Assembly (NCBI RefSeq): GCF_001905145.1 | Contig: NZ_LWLB01000023.1 | Location: 496,001-560,000, forward strand | Origin: Nocardiopsis sp. TSRI0078 | GTDB taxonomy: Bacteria > Actinomycetota > Actinomycetes > Streptosporangiales > Streptosporangiaceae | Direction of reading: 5' to 3' | DNA: 64,000 bases | Shown: one piece after another, positions 1 to 8,397 of the stretch | How positions within the stretch are numbered: position 1 is the first letter of the stretch | Layout of the letters: the number at the start of each line of letters is the position of its first letter | Position numbers and translations under genes: made by a program | The notes under the pieces: model-generated | What the model was told of the DNA's origin: nothing | The model's database searches: none | Seen by the model: only the letters and a program-made list of their open reading frames with translations

Positions 1-1418
1 TGGTCCTCATGGACCACGACGGCCCGCTCACCGAGCAGGCCGTTGGGCTGGACGGAGCCCTCCTCGGCCTCCTCGACCGCGCCGTCGGCGCCGACGGCCA
101 CGAGGGCGCCGTCGAGCTGGCCGAAGACGAGGGAGCCGACCGTGATGTCGGGTTCGAAACCGGGGACCACCGCGGACCCGCCGCTCTCCAGGTCCAGCAC
201 CGCGGGCCCGTAGGCGACCAGGCCGGTGCCGATGGGGCCGGAGCGGTGGCGCACGTCCTCCAGGTCGGCGGGGTCGACCTCGACGCTGCCGACGACGCCG
301 CCGTCACGGCTGTCGTGGAAGGCCAGGATCGTGTCCTCGCCCTGGAGGGGCGCCCAGCGGACGATGACGTACTCGCGCAGGGCGGTGACCACCGACTCCA
401 TCTCGCCCGCCTGCTCCGGACGCCGGGCGCTGACCTCCACGGGGTCGCCGTCGGGGCTGACCCAGGTCCACGCGCCGTTGAGGACGGCGGTGAGGACGTC
501 CTCCCCCTCGGCCAGCATGGGAGCGAAGCCCTCGGGAACCTCGACCGGCAGGAGTTCCCCCCCGGCCGGAACGAAGGCCTCCTGGTCGTTGCGGACCAGC
601 ACGGAGCTGCCCACGTACTGGGCGGAGGTGTCCTCGGGGATGTCCACGCTGCTGGGAGCGCCGCCCGAGGCGGGCCAGAACCACAGGGTCCCCGCGGTCT
701 CCATGACGATGGCGTCCTCGCCGCCGTACTCCACGAAGCGGGGGGCACCGAGGACCTCGCCGGAGGCCACGGGCATCTCCGCCGACCACTGGCGCTCACC
801 GTCGGCGTCGAGCAGGTTGAGGCGCTCCTGGGGGTCGACGTAGGCGAGCATGTCGCCCTCGCGGCTGACGCCCGGCTGGCTGTCCGGGGCGAGTTCCCGG
901 CTGAAGTCGACGGTCGGGGCGAAGTGCGGGGGCGCCGGGTGGTTCAGGGTGGTCACGTCCGCGGTGGCCTCGGCCCCGGGCGCCGCCTCGGAGCCGGGCA
1001 GGAAGCGCCAGACGACCACGCCCGTGCCGGCGAGCAGCACCAGGGCGGCCGCGACGGCCCCCACGATGACCAGCGCCCGCCTCCTCCCGCCGGAGCTCTC
1101 CTCGCGGAGGGTGTTCGGAGGCGCCGGCGCCTGAGCGCGCTCGGGCACGGCCCGGTCCGCGGCCTGCACCACTCCGTCGGGTGTGGCGACCAGGTGCCAG
1201 TAGCCGTTGGCGTCACGGGCGTCGACGAGGACCGGCTGTCCGATCCTGGCGGCGTAGCCGGTGGCGACGTCCAGCGCCGCGCGCCGCGTCTCCCGGGGGG
1301 CCTGGCCGGTGACGACCTGGCGGTACCCCTCGATGAGGATCTCGGCGCTGCGTTCGTCGGACGCGATGACGATGACGGCGGTGGGCCGGGACTGCCCGGG
1401 TCGGGACGCCCGGCTCAT
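1..1418 (-). CDS. Membrane-anchored hypothetical protein, C-terminus beyond the window
   Basis: An open minus-strand frame runs from an ATG at 1418 to the window edge without a stop, so at least 472 residues are present. GGAGG sits 4 nt before the ATG, and an alternative ATG at 1435 is followed by an in-frame stop. Residues 1-90 form a small soluble domain, about 92-113 are a Pro/Ala-rich and charged linker, and 114-138 are one transmembrane segment. The rest is extracytoplasmic and rich in short beta-type motifs with Trp and Gly, resembling a WD40/PQQ-like propeller (inference). I recognise no catalytic motif. The function is unknown; a type II anchored surface protein is the safest description. 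Confidence 0.75.
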   Translation of the reverse strand, partial: MSRASRPGQSRPTAVIVIASDERSAEILIEGYRQVVTGQAPRETRRAALDVATGYAARIGQPVLVDARDANGYWHLVATPDGVVQAADRAVPERAQAPAPPNTLREESSGGRRRALVIVGAVAAALVLLAGTGVVVWRFLPGSEAAPGAEATADVTTLNHPAPPHFAPTVDFSRELAPDSQPGVSREGDMLAYVDPQERLNLLDADGERQWSAEMPVASGEVLGAPRFVEYGGEDAIVMETAGTLWFWPASGGAPSSVDIPEDTSAQYVGSSVLVRNDQEAFVPAGGELLPVEVPEGFAPMLAEGEDVLTAVLNGAWTWVSPDGDPVEVSARRPEQAGEMESVVTALREYVIVRWAPLQGEDTILAFHDSRDGGVVGSVEVDPADLEDVRHRSGPIGTGLVAYGPAVLDLESGGSAVVPGFEPDITVGSLVFGQLDGALVAVGADGAVEEAEEGSVQPNGLLGERAVVVHED

Positions 1419-1795
1419 GGTGCCTCCGAAGGCATGGGGAACGTGGACCTGTTCGTGTACGGGGACCTCGGTCAGCGCTGACGGTGGGTCGCGGCCTGGG
1501 GGTTACCAAGCGGTGGCGCTGGCACACGCGTAGTCAATGCTGCACGAGATGATACTGACCGTCGCTCGTTGAGCCTATTCCGGCCATGTGACAGCGGAGC
1601 GGGCCCCGCCCGCCACACCCGTGGCCCACGTTCGGGCCTCCCTCCTCTGAGCTGGCAGGTTGTCCGAAGATGGGATCCCGGACACATCGTCCGCGTCTGT
1701 CCGTCAGGGGAATGGACACCTCTGGATGGCATTAGGTTCACACCGAAAATGGCCGGATCTGGCCACTGGCCTCCTGCCGTCCGCCCCGCGGCGGG
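1419..1795. other. Intergenic region with a weak terminator
   Basis: These 377 bases hold no convincing gene: open frames on both strands lack GC-rich third positions and recognisable products. The right part carries a short hairpin, TGGCC-GGATCT-GGCCA at 1750-1765. Read on the minus strand it is followed by TTTT (1749-1746), which suits termination of the gene ending at 1796. The left part must contain the promoter of the gene starting at 1418, but I cannot identify it with confidence. Confidence 0.5.
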
Positions 1796-2581
1796 TCAGC
1801 CCCGCACCCAGGACGGGACCCGGACGATCTGGAAGTACGCGTCGGGGCGTGCTCTCCGGTCGGCGATCGCCCTCCGGTCCGGCCGGGCGGGTTCGATCAC
1901 GAAGCACACGGCCGCTCCCGGCTCCGCCGTGAAGCGGACGGGGGCGTTGGTGAGCCTGGCGAGACCGCCCTGGACGTGGTGCGGACCGGGGGGAAGCCCG
2001 ATGACGAGGGTCTGGCCGGGGCCGAGTGTGCCGACCCGGTCACCGTCCACGGTGATCCGGTAGTCGGCCAGCATGTCGAGCACGCCCCGGTCGGTCCGGT
2101 GGACCAGTACCGGGGTCCAGCCCGGCGGCACCTGCTCGGGGCTTCGGATACCAGTGATCTTGGGCCCCGTGAGTTCGGGGCGCGCGAGCGCCTCGCGCAA
2201 CTCCTGCCGCTCCCGTCTCCTCACGGGGAAGAAGAGCACACCGGCCGTACAGGCCACCAACAGCAACGGGACCAGCGTCCATGCCGCGTTGGCCCAGACC
2301 GTGTACAGCGCCCACGGCATCCAGACGATGGTGAGGGGCCACGTCAGCCGGCTGACACCGGTGAAGAAGTGCCTGCCGTGGTGCAGCCGTTGGCGCTCCC
2401 CCGTGGTCAGCTCCACGCTGGCCGACGCCAGGAGCGCGACCGGGGCCAGGAGCAGGAGGGCGAGGAGGACCCCGGCGACCACGGGCACGGGATCGCCGGT
2501 GACCGGTATCCACATGGCGTTCATGCCGCACATCGTGAAGCCGGACATCGCCGCGAGGGCCAGCCAACCCGAGGAGTTCAC
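1796..2581 (-). CDS. Membrane protein with C-terminal beta domain, unknown function
   Basis: 261 residues from a GTG at 2581 that overlaps the TGA of the upstream gene (2580-2578) by 3 nt, so translation is probably coupled. The N-terminal half has about four hydrophobic segments (residues 8-30, 32-55, 75-95 and 97-115), followed by a charged stretch (RRRERQELREAL). The C-terminal 90 residues form a soluble domain whose DYRITVDGDRVGTLGPGQ segment looks like a PEGA/carboxypeptidase-like beta fold. A longer frame reaches 3112 but runs opposite to the codon pattern there. No family is recognised; it is probably a partner of the preceding membrane protein. Confidence 0.7.
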   Translation of the reverse strand: MNSSGWLALAAMSGFTMCGMNAMWIPVTGDPVPVVAGVLLALLLLAPVALLASASVELTTGERQRLHHGRHFFTGVSRLTWPLTIVWMPWALYTVWANAAWTLVPLLLVACTAGVLFFPVRRRERQELREALARPELTGPKITGIRSPEQVPPGWTPVLVHRTDRGVLDMLADYRITVDGDRVGTLGPGQTLVIGLPPGPHHVQGGLARLTNAPVRFTAEPGAAVCFVIEPARPDRRAIADRRARPDAYFQIVRVPSWVRG

Positions 2582-3030
2582 CGTCCCCGCCACCAGTCGC
2601 GCGCGTGGGCCTCCGTACCGAGGACCAGGAAGACGAAGGCGGCCAGACCGGGCACGAGTACCGGCCACGGAAGGACTCCGGCCATGACGTCCCGGACACC
2701 GACGAGGAGGAGGAGCCCGGTACCGGCCCACAGCATGCCCAGCAGCGTGCCCTCCATCCGGCGCGACCTGGTGGGGAACCGCCGCCTGGCGACCATCCCC
2801 GGCAGGAAGCGCAGGCAGAGGGCGGGATGGAGGACCAGGACCATCAGGAACAGGAGGAAGAACCCCAGATAGGCCTCCGTACCGTGTTCCACGTATTCGC
2901 GCAGGAGGAACGTCGACAAGAGCAGGGGCATGCAGTGCAAGGCGTAGAGGAAGACCCTCGGTCCGAGCACGGTCTCGACGGTGACGGGCACGGGGGCCGG
3001 GAAGCCCTCGTCCGGTGGGGGGACGGTCAC
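2578..3030 (-). CDS. Small multi-spanning membrane protein, unknown function
   Basis: 150 residues from a GTG at 3030. The Shine-Dalgarno match is poor, but the TAGTGT hexamer at 3118-3113 on this strand is a plausible -10 element about 80 nt upstream. Four hydrophobic segments are visible (about residues 27-45, 50-72, 93-112 and 115-138), separated by an Arg-rich loop (MVARRRFPTRSRRMEG). The stop overlaps the GTG of the following membrane protein, which marks a two-gene operon. There are no catalytic motifs and no family I recognise. Confidence 0.72.
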   Translation of the reverse strand: MTVPPPDEGFPAPVPVTVETVLGPRVFLYALHCMPLLLSTFLLREYVEHGTEAYLGFFLLFLMVLVLHPALCLRFLPGMVARRRFPTRSRRMEGTLLGMLWAGTGLLLLVGVRDVMAGVLPWPVLVPGLAAFVFLVLGTEAHARDWWRGR

Positions 3031-3176
3031 GGCGGGCGGCCTTTCGGGGGCACGCCGTCCGGGCTCGGGGGCGGCGGGACCGCGGCCCGCCCGCCGGACG
3101 GCACGGCGACACTACCGAAAGGGCGGGACCTTCCGGGCGCTCCGGGCGGAGCGGGCGCGCGGCCGTCCGGAACCGG

Positions 3177-4256
3177 TCAGCGGTCGTCGTCCTCCACGAT
3201 CGTGTCGATGACCGCCTGCTCCCGGCGCTTGACGAGGCGGTTGGCCCGGTCGAAGTCCCGGTTGGCGAGCTCCGCCCGGGCGGCGGCGGTACGCGGGGTC
3301 GGCCACATGGCGTCGATCTCGGAGTTGAAGGAGGACCCCAGCAGCACGGCGATCGCCATCACGTACAGCCAGGCCAGGATGGCGATCGGCGCCGCCAGCG
3401 AACCGTAGATGCTCACCTGTCCCAGGGAGGCGTCCAGGTAGGTGCGCAGCGCGACGGACCCAGCGATCAGCACCAGGGTGGCCAGCAGCGCTCCGGGCAG
3501 GTGGCGCCACAGCGGGGTGCGCACCGGCACGCTCAGCGCGTACAGCAGCGTGACCGCGGCGGTGGCCAGCAGCGCGACGGTCGGCCAGTAGAACAGGTTG
3601 AGCCGTCCCACGGTGCTCGGCAGGAGGCTGTTGAGCAGGTTCGGCCCGGCCACCAGGACCGGCAGCACCAGGAGGGCGAACAGCAGCCCGCCCAGGTAGG
3701 CGACGAAGGCCAGGAGGCGCTGGCGTATCCAGCCGCGCAGCTCGTCCAGGCCGTAGGAGATCGTGATCGAGCGGATGAAGACGTTCATCGCCCGCGACCC
3801 CGACCACAGCGACACCAGGAACGTCACCGACAGCAGTCCGCCCTGGACGCCGCCCAGGAAGTCGTCGACGAGCGGTTCGACCACGCTCTCCACCGTGTCC
3901 GGGGTCAGCACCCGCGCGGCCAGGTCCAGGATCCACAGCCGGATCTCCCCGACGAACTCCTCACCGAGCACGGCGGTCATCGGGCCCAGACCGCCCAGGA
4001 GGCAGAGCAGGAGCGCGGGCAGGGAGATGAGGGTGAAGAACGCCGACTCGGCGGCCAGCCCTATGACCCGGTCGCTGAGGAAGGAGCGGATGGTGCGCAG
4101 GACGAGGAGCATCCCGCTGCGCAAGTGGGGATGCCGTCTCAGCCACGCGTCGGCCGTGAACCACAGTCCCTCCCAGAAACCCACCACGGGGGAAACGTTA
4201 GCGGTCCGGGTGACCCGCCCCGCACCGCGGCCGCCCCGCCGGGTGACGTGACTCAC
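3177..4256 (-). CDS. YihY/virulence factor BrkB family membrane protein
   Basis: 359 residues, typical for the YihY/BrkB (formerly RNase BN) family. A charged N-terminus leads into six transmembrane segments, with the family hallmarks FFTLISLPALLL (first helix), SLWSGSRAMNVF (central loop) and YGSLAAPIAILAWLYVMA (before the last helices). The C-terminal 50 residues are a cytosolic charged tail. Members are inner-membrane proteins of uncertain transport function, and the old RNase assignment is not supported for the family. The start is a GTG at 4256. It stands alone, divergent from the sulfur cluster. Confidence 0.88.
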   Translation of the reverse strand: MSHVTRRGGRGAGRVTRTANVSPVVGFWEGLWFTADAWLRRHPHLRSGMLLVLRTIRSFLSDRVIGLAAESAFFTLISLPALLLCLLGGLGPMTAVLGEEFVGEIRLWILDLAARVLTPDTVESVVEPLVDDFLGGVQGGLLSVTFLVSLWSGSRAMNVFIRSITISYGLDELRGWIRQRLLAFVAYLGGLLFALLVLPVLVAGPNLLNSLLPSTVGRLNLFYWPTVALLATAAVTLLYALSVPVRTPLWRHLPGALLATLVLIAGSVALRTYLDASLGQVSIYGSLAAPIAILAWLYVMAIAVLLGSSFNSEIDAMWPTPRTAAARAELANRDFDRANRLVKRREQAVIDTIVEDDDR

Positions 4257-4278
4257 GTCCGGGCCCCGCGAAGGCGCC

Positions 4279-4308
4279 TGGACAAAGCATCGGCCCCCGT
4301 GACATTCT
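4279..4308 (+). promoter_or_regulatory. Candidate promoter of the sulfite reductase leader
   Basis: TGGACA (4279-4284) and CATTCT (4303-4308) are separated by 18 nt. A start 7 nt past the -10 would fall on the A of the ATG at 4315, giving a leaderless transcript in frame with the cysteine-rich leader ORF. The match to consensus is moderate. Confidence 0.4.
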
Positions 4309-4335
4309 CATTGCATGATCGCTGCTCTGGACCCC

Positions 4336-4404
4336 ATGCTCTGCGTGCGCCGCCACGTGGACTTCCTTCGGGTCCGCAGCGCCATCTGTTGCAGCGTCGG
4401 TTAA
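4336..4404 (+). CDS. Cysteine-rich leader peptide upstream of sulfite reductase
   Basis: 22 codons, ATG 4336 to TAA 4402-4404, reading MLCVRRHVDFLRVRSAIC followed by CSVG. Small ORFs with an RRHVD...LRV..A(I/L)C core precede sulfur-assimilation genes in many actinobacteria; in mycobacteria, Cys-run leaders of this kind control cys genes by cysteine-dependent attenuation. Here a Cys-Cys pair lies three codons before the stop and a hairpin follows 17 nt later. An in-frame ATG at 4315 would add seven residues and fits the promoter at 4279-4308 as a leaderless start. The peptide probably acts by being translated rather than as a protein. Confidence 0.75.
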   Translation: MLCVRRHVDFLRVRSAICCSVG

Positions 4405-4420
4405 TCTCGCCGCCTCTTGA

Positions 4421-4437
4421 CGCACCCCAGGGGTGCG
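4421..4437 (+). promoter_or_regulatory. Hairpin downstream of the leader peptide (candidate attenuator)
   Basis: CGCACCC-CAG-GGGTGCG is a perfect 7-bp stem with a 3-nt loop, 17 nt after the leader stop and 145 nt before the sulfite reductase start. It is followed by a pyrimidine-rich run (CTCTCCCTTTTCTTG, 4453-4467). A ribosome paused on the Cys codons at 4387-4392 could affect its folding. It might instead be an ordinary 5' UTR stem. Confidence 0.45.
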
Positions 4438-4582
4438 CGCGGCACCGGCGCTCTCCCTTTTCTTGAGTTCCCACACGCGGATCCCACCCGTTCGCCAGCA
4501 CGACGATGTGCGCGCGACACGGGCACTGCGGTGCGGCGCCGGAGCCGTGAGCGCCCCGCGACACCCATCGGAGACACCCGCG

Positions 4583-6280
4583 ATGCCTCCCTCTTCCGCG
4601 CAGCCCGGCAAGACAGCGACCGCGGCCAAGCCGCGCCGCCGCCGCGGCGAGGGCCAGTGGGCCCTCGGCTACCGCGAGCCGCTGAACAAGAACGAGGAGA
4701 ACAAGAAGAACGACGACGGGCTCAACGTCCGCGACCGGATCATCAACGTCTACTCCAAGCGCGGGTTCGACTCGATCGACCCCGCCGACCTGCGCGGACG
4801 CTTCCGCTGGTTCGGCCTGTACACCCAGCGGGCCCCGGGCATCGACGGCGGCAAGACGGCCGTCCTGGAGCCCGAGGAGCTCGACGACCGCTACTTCATG
4901 CTGCGCGTGCGCATCGACGGCGGTCAGCTGTCGGCGGCCCAGCTGCGCGCGATCGGCGAGATCTCCCGCGACCACGGGCGCGACACCGCCGACATCACCG
5001 ACCGCCAGAACGTCCAGTTCCACTGGATCCAGGTCGAGGACGTCCCGGCGATCTGGGAGAAGCTGGAGTCGGTGGGCCTGTCCACCACCGAGGCCTGCGG
5101 CGACACCCCGCGCGTCATCATGGGCTGTCCCCTGGCCGGGGTCGCCGAGGACGAGGTCATCGACGCCTCCCCCGCGATCCGCCAGGTCTACGACGACCAC
5201 ATCGGCAGCCAGCTCTACTCCAACCTGCCGCGCAAGTTCAAGACGTCCATCTCCGGGTGTACCTCGCACTGCGTCAACCACGAGATCAACGACGTCGCGT
5301 TCGTGGGCGTGCGCAACGAGGCGGGCGAGGCGGGCTACGACCTGTTCGTCGGCGGCGGCCTGTCCACCAACCCGATGTTCGCCCAGCGCCTGGGCGCGTT
5401 CGTGCGCCCGGACCAGGTGAGCGAGGTGTGGGCGGGGGTCTGCGCGGTCTTCCGCGACTACGGCTACCGCCGCCTGCGCACCCGTGCCCGGATCAAGTTC
5501 CTCATCAAGGACTGGGGCGCGGAGAAGTTCCGAGAGGTGCTGGAGCAGGAGTACCTGGGCCACGCCCTGCCCGACGGCCCCGGGCCGGAGCTGGACGCCG
5601 GCCTGGAGCGCGACCACGTGGGCGTGCACCGGCAGCGCGACGGGAAGTTCTACGTGGGCTTCGCGCCGAAGGTCGGCCGCGTCTCGGGCACCGCGCTGCT
5701 GCGCATCGCCGACATCGCCGAGGAGCACGGCTCGGACCGCATCCGCACCACCGCCGACCAGAAGCTGGTCATCCTGGACGTGGAGGAGGAGCGGGTCGCC
5801 TCGATCACCTCCGCCCTGGAGTCGGAGGGGCTGCAGGTCAACCCCAGCGTCTTCCGCCGCCAGACGATGGCCTGCACCGGCATCGAGTTCTGCAAGCTGG
5901 CGATCGTGGAGACCAAGGGCCGGGCGGCCTCCCTGATCGACGAGCTGGAGAAGCGGCTGCCGGACTTCGAGGAACCGCTGACCATCAACGTCAACGGCTG
6001 CCCGAACTCGTGCGCGCGCATCCAGGTCGCCGACATCGGCCTCAAGGGCCAGCTGATGCTCAACGCCGAGGGCGAGCAGGTGGAGGGCTACCAGATCCAC
6101 CTGGGCGGCGGCATGGGGCTGACCCAGTCCTTCGGCAAGAAGATCCGCGGGCTGAAGGCCACCGCCGACGAGCTGCCCGACTACGTCGAGCGGGTCCTGC
6201 GCCGTTTCCAGGAGCAGAGGAAGGACGGCGAGGCGTTCGCGTCCTGGGTCGGCCGGGCCGAGGACGCCGACCTGAAGTAG
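4583..6280 (+). CDS. sirA: Ferredoxin-dependent sulfite (nitrite/sulfite) reductase
   Basis: 565 residues, the usual length for actinobacterial SirA. It reduces sulfite to sulfide with six electrons from ferredoxin, using sirohaem and a [4Fe-4S] cluster. Two half-repeats of the NIR_SIR fold are visible. The cluster/sirohaem ligands are in CTGIEFC (Cys431, Cys437) and NGCPNSC (Cys473, Cys477). A frame continues 50 codons upstream, but the ATG at 4583 has GGAG 8 nt before it and begins the conserved GQWALGYREPLN region. It heads the sulfur cluster and lies behind a Cys-rich leader. Nitrite reductase is the alternative; the neighbours cysH and chelatase favour sulfite. Confidence 0.93.
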   Translation: MPPSSAQPGKTATAAKPRRRRGEGQWALGYREPLNKNEENKKNDDGLNVRDRIINVYSKRGFDSIDPADLRGRFRWFGLYTQRAPGIDGGKTAVLEPEELDDRYFMLRVRIDGGQLSAAQLRAIGEISRDHGRDTADITDRQNVQFHWIQVEDVPAIWEKLESVGLSTTEACGDTPRVIMGCPLAGVAEDEVIDASPAIRQVYDDHIGSQLYSNLPRKFKTSISGCTSHCVNHEINDVAFVGVRNEAGEAGYDLFVGGGLSTNPMFAQRLGAFVRPDQVSEVWAGVCAVFRDYGYRRLRTRARIKFLIKDWGAEKFREVLEQEYLGHALPDGPGPELDAGLERDHVGVHRQRDGKFYVGFAPKVGRVSGTALLRIADIAEEHGSDRIRTTADQKLVILDVEEERVASITSALESEGLQVNPSVFRRQTMACTGIEFCKLAIVETKGRAASLIDELEKRLPDFEEPLTINVNGCPNSCARIQVADIGLKGQLMLNAEGEQVEGYQIHLGGGMGLTQSFGKKIRGLKATADELPDYVERVLRRFQEQRKDGEAFASWVGRAEDADLK

Positions 6281-6327
6281 TCCGGTCCGAGGCACTCCGA
6301 CCCCGAGCTGTACGGCCGCGGGATCCG

Positions 6328-6358
6328 GGGGCCGGCTCCCCTGCGCGGAGCCGGCCCC
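6328..6358 (+). terminator. Hairpin between sulfite reductase and zinc-ribbon gene
   Basis: GGGGCCGGCTCC and GGAGCCGGCCCC form a perfect 12-bp stem around a 7-nt loop, 48 nt after the sulfite reductase stop. There is no T tract. It may terminate part of the transcripts or mark a processing point, so the downstream cysH unit could be expressed at a different level. Confidence 0.55.
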
Positions 6359-6412
6359 GGGCCGCGGCCGAGAAACGACCCGAGGAACCCGAGCAAGAGG
6401 AGGAGGTGCGCC

Positions 6413-6619
6413 ATGTCCGAGAGGGCCGCGCCCCACTACTGCCCCTACTGCGGCGACGAGGACCTGGTCCCGGAGGAGGGTGTCCCGTCCAGGGACGAGG
6501 GATACCCCTGGGCCTGCCTCTCCTGTGCCCGGGTGTTCCGGGTCAAGTACGTCGGGTTGCGCTCCGCGTCGTTCTCCGCGGGAGGCGCCCCCTCCAGACC
6601 GACGGAAGGGAACTCATGA
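6413..6619 (+). CDS. Small zinc-ribbon protein of the sulfur cluster
   Basis: 68 residues, with two knuckles CPYCGDED (Cys10, Cys13) and ACLSCARVF (24 residues later), giving a four-cysteine zinc ribbon. GAGGAGG lies 7 nt before the ATG. The TGA overlaps the ATG of cysH (ATGA), so the two are translationally coupled. Small proteins of this type sit between sulfite reductase and cysH in many actinomycetes, without an assigned biochemical role. A metal- or thiol-related accessory function in sulfate reduction is inference from position. Confidence 0.8.
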   Translation: MSERAAPHYCPYCGDEDLVPEEGVPSRDEGYPWACLSCARVFRVKYVGLRSASFSAGGAPSRPTEGNS

Positions 6620-7320
6620 ACTCCACCACCATCACCCCCGTGGGCGGTCCCGAGCTCGCCGAGCGGGCCGCGCGCGAACTGGAGGAGGCCTCCGCACGGG
6701 AGATCATCTCCTGGGCCTCCGAGACCTTCGGCGACCAGCTGTGCATGACCTCCTCCATGGCCGACGCCCTCATGGTCGACCTGGTCTCCAAGGCGGTGCC
6801 GGGGATCGACGTCATCTTCCTGGACACCGGCTACCACTTCCCCGAGACCATCGGCACCCGCGACGCGGTGGCCTCGGTGTACGACATCAACCTGGTCAAC
6901 GTCGAGCCCACCCGCACGGTGGCCGAGCAGGACCTGGCCCTGGGGCCGCGCCTGCACGGGCGCGACCCCGGCATCTGCTGCCACCTGCGCAAGGTGGAGC
7001 CCCTCCAGAGGGCGCTGGAGCCCTACGCCGCCTGGCTGACCGGCCTGCGCCGGGACGACTCGGCGACCCGCCGCGACACCCCCGTCGTGCAGTGGGACCG
7101 GCGGCGGCGGATGACCAAGGTGAACCCGATCGCCCGCTGGACCCAGGAGGAGGTGGACGCCTACATGACCGAGAACGGGGTGATCGTGAACCCGCTCCAG
7201 TACGACGGCTACCCCTCGATCGGCTGCGAGCCGTGCACGCGGCGGGTGGCACCGGGTGAGGACCCGCGCAGCGGCCGGTGGGCCGGGACGGGCAAGACCG
7301 AGTGCGGCATCCACGTGTGA
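6616..7320 (+). CDS. cysH: Assimilatory adenylyl-sulfate (APS/PAPS) reductase
   Basis: 234 residues. It reduces adenylated sulfate to sulfite, supplying the sulfite reductase encoded upstream. The PP-loop nucleotide-binding fold begins with SWASETFGDQLCMTSS, and TGYHFPET is the conserved sulfate-binding stretch. Cys121-Cys122 (ICCHLRK) and CEPC (Cys204, Cys207) are the four ligands that define [4Fe-4S] enzymes preferring APS, and ECGIH near the end carries catalytic Cys230. The cluster cysteines make APS the likely substrate. It overlaps the zinc-ribbon gene by 4 nt. No cysC, cysD or cysN follows within the window. Confidence 0.94.
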   Translation: MNSTTITPVGGPELAERAARELEEASAREIISWASETFGDQLCMTSSMADALMVDLVSKAVPGIDVIFLDTGYHFPETIGTRDAVASVYDINLVNVEPTRTVAEQDLALGPRLHGRDPGICCHLRKVEPLQRALEPYAAWLTGLRRDDSATRRDTPVVQWDRRRRMTKVNPIARWTQEEVDAYMTENGVIVNPLQYDGYPSIGCEPCTRRVAPGEDPRSGRWAGTGKTECGIHV

Positions 7321-7402
7321 GCACCCGCCGTGGGCGGGCCCCGGGCCCGCCCGCGGCGCGGCACGGCACGGCACGGGTGTACGGGGACGAGGCGAGGTGA
7401 CC

Positions 7403-8206
7403 ATGGCAGCGAACGGGACCGGGGCGCCCTCCGGTGGGCCGACCGACGGGCCGGCCGAGGAGAGCGTGCCCCTGCTGGCGGTGGCGCACGGCAGCGCGGA
7501 CCCGAGGTCGGCGGCGGCCGTGTCGGCGGTGTTCGAACGGGTGCGGTCGCTGCGTCCCGGGCTGGACGTGCGCGTGTCCTACCTGGACCACGTGGCGCCC
7601 GGCGCGGAGGAGGCGCTGGACGAGCTGGCCGCCCGCGGCGCGGGCGAGGCGGTGGTGCTTCCGATGCTGCTGACGGCCGCCTACCACAGCAAGGTGGACC
7701 TGCCGAGGGTACTGGCGGGCGCGCGCGAGCGCAGTCCCTGGCTGCGCGTGCACTACGCCCGCACCCTGGGCCCGCACCCGCTGCTGCTGGACGCGGTGGA
7801 GCGGCGCCTGGCGGAGGCCGGGGCGCGTCCCGGCCCGGACACGGCCCTGGTGCTGGCCTCGGCCGGCTCCAGCGACCCGGAGGCGAACGCGACCGTGGCC
7901 GCGACGGCGGCCGAGCTGGCCGAGCGGGGCCCCTGGCGGGAGGTCGTGGCCGCGTACGCCTCCGCCGCGGAGCCCCGTCCCGGGGAGGCGGTGGCCGCCC
8001 TGCGCGGGCGGGGCGCGTCACGGGTGGCCGTGGCGACCTACCTGCTGGCGCCGGGGTTCTTCGCCGACCGGGTGCGGACCCGGTCGCTGGAGGCCGGCGC
8101 GTGGGCGGTCTCGGAGGCTTTGGGCGACGTGCCCGAGCTGGCCCGTGTGGTGCTGGACCGCTACGACGCCGCCGTGGCCGCGAGGCGCGCCGCCAGGACC
8201 GGCTGA
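7403..8206 (+). CDS. Sirohydrochlorin chelatase (CbiX/SirB family)
   Basis: 267 residues with two CbiX half-domains. His29 in AVAHGSADPR and the His in TAAYHSKVDLP are the conserved metal-handling histidines, and the second half carries YLLAPGFFADRV. It inserts iron (or cobalt) into sirohydrochlorin; beside a sulfite reductase the likely product is sirohaem. The ATG at 7403 follows GAGGTGACC. The 82-nt gap after cysH contains no strong terminator, so it probably belongs to the same transcript. Cobalt chelation for cobalamin is possible, but no cobalamin genes are present here. Confidence 0.88.
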   Translation: MAANGTGAPSGGPTDGPAEESVPLLAVAHGSADPRSAAAVSAVFERVRSLRPGLDVRVSYLDHVAPGAEEALDELAARGAGEAVVLPMLLTAAYHSKVDLPRVLAGARERSPWLRVHYARTLGPHPLLLDAVERRLAEAGARPGPDTALVLASAGSSDPEANATVAATAAELAERGPWREVVAAYASAAEPRPGEAVAALRGRGASRVAVATYLLAPGFFADRVRTRSLEAGAWAVSEALGDVPELARVVLDRYDAAVAARRAARTG

Positions 8207-8397
8207 GCGGCCCGCCCGGGGTGCGATCCGCCCGGGGCGCGCGGTCCGCGGATCCGGCCCCGCCTCCCCCCAGCCGCTCCTCCCGGCTTCTCCACAACCC
8301 CGGAGAGCGCCTTGCCCCGGGCCGCCCCGGCCCAGAAGAATCGAGGGGCGCGGTGCTCCGGACGGACACCGCCGGTCCGCGAACCACGGGGGTGGCA

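Noticed and set aside
9..1481. Long plus-strand frame of 490 codons
   Set aside because: It is the reverse-complement shadow of the minus-strand membrane protein; it lacks a start signal and its composition (Gly/Ala/Asp/Val repeats) is typical of antisense GC-rich frames.
1569..2063. Plus-strand frame of 164 codons in the 1.4-1.8 kb gap
   Set aside because: Runs into the antisense of a real gene and has no codon bias in the intergenic part.
3015..4466. Plus-strand frame of 483 codons over the YihY gene
   Set aside because: Gln/Gly/Arg-rich shadow; the minus-strand protein has clear membrane helices and family motifs.
4253..6436. Minus-strand frame of 727 codons
   Set aside because: Shadow of sulfite reductase; no recognisable domain.
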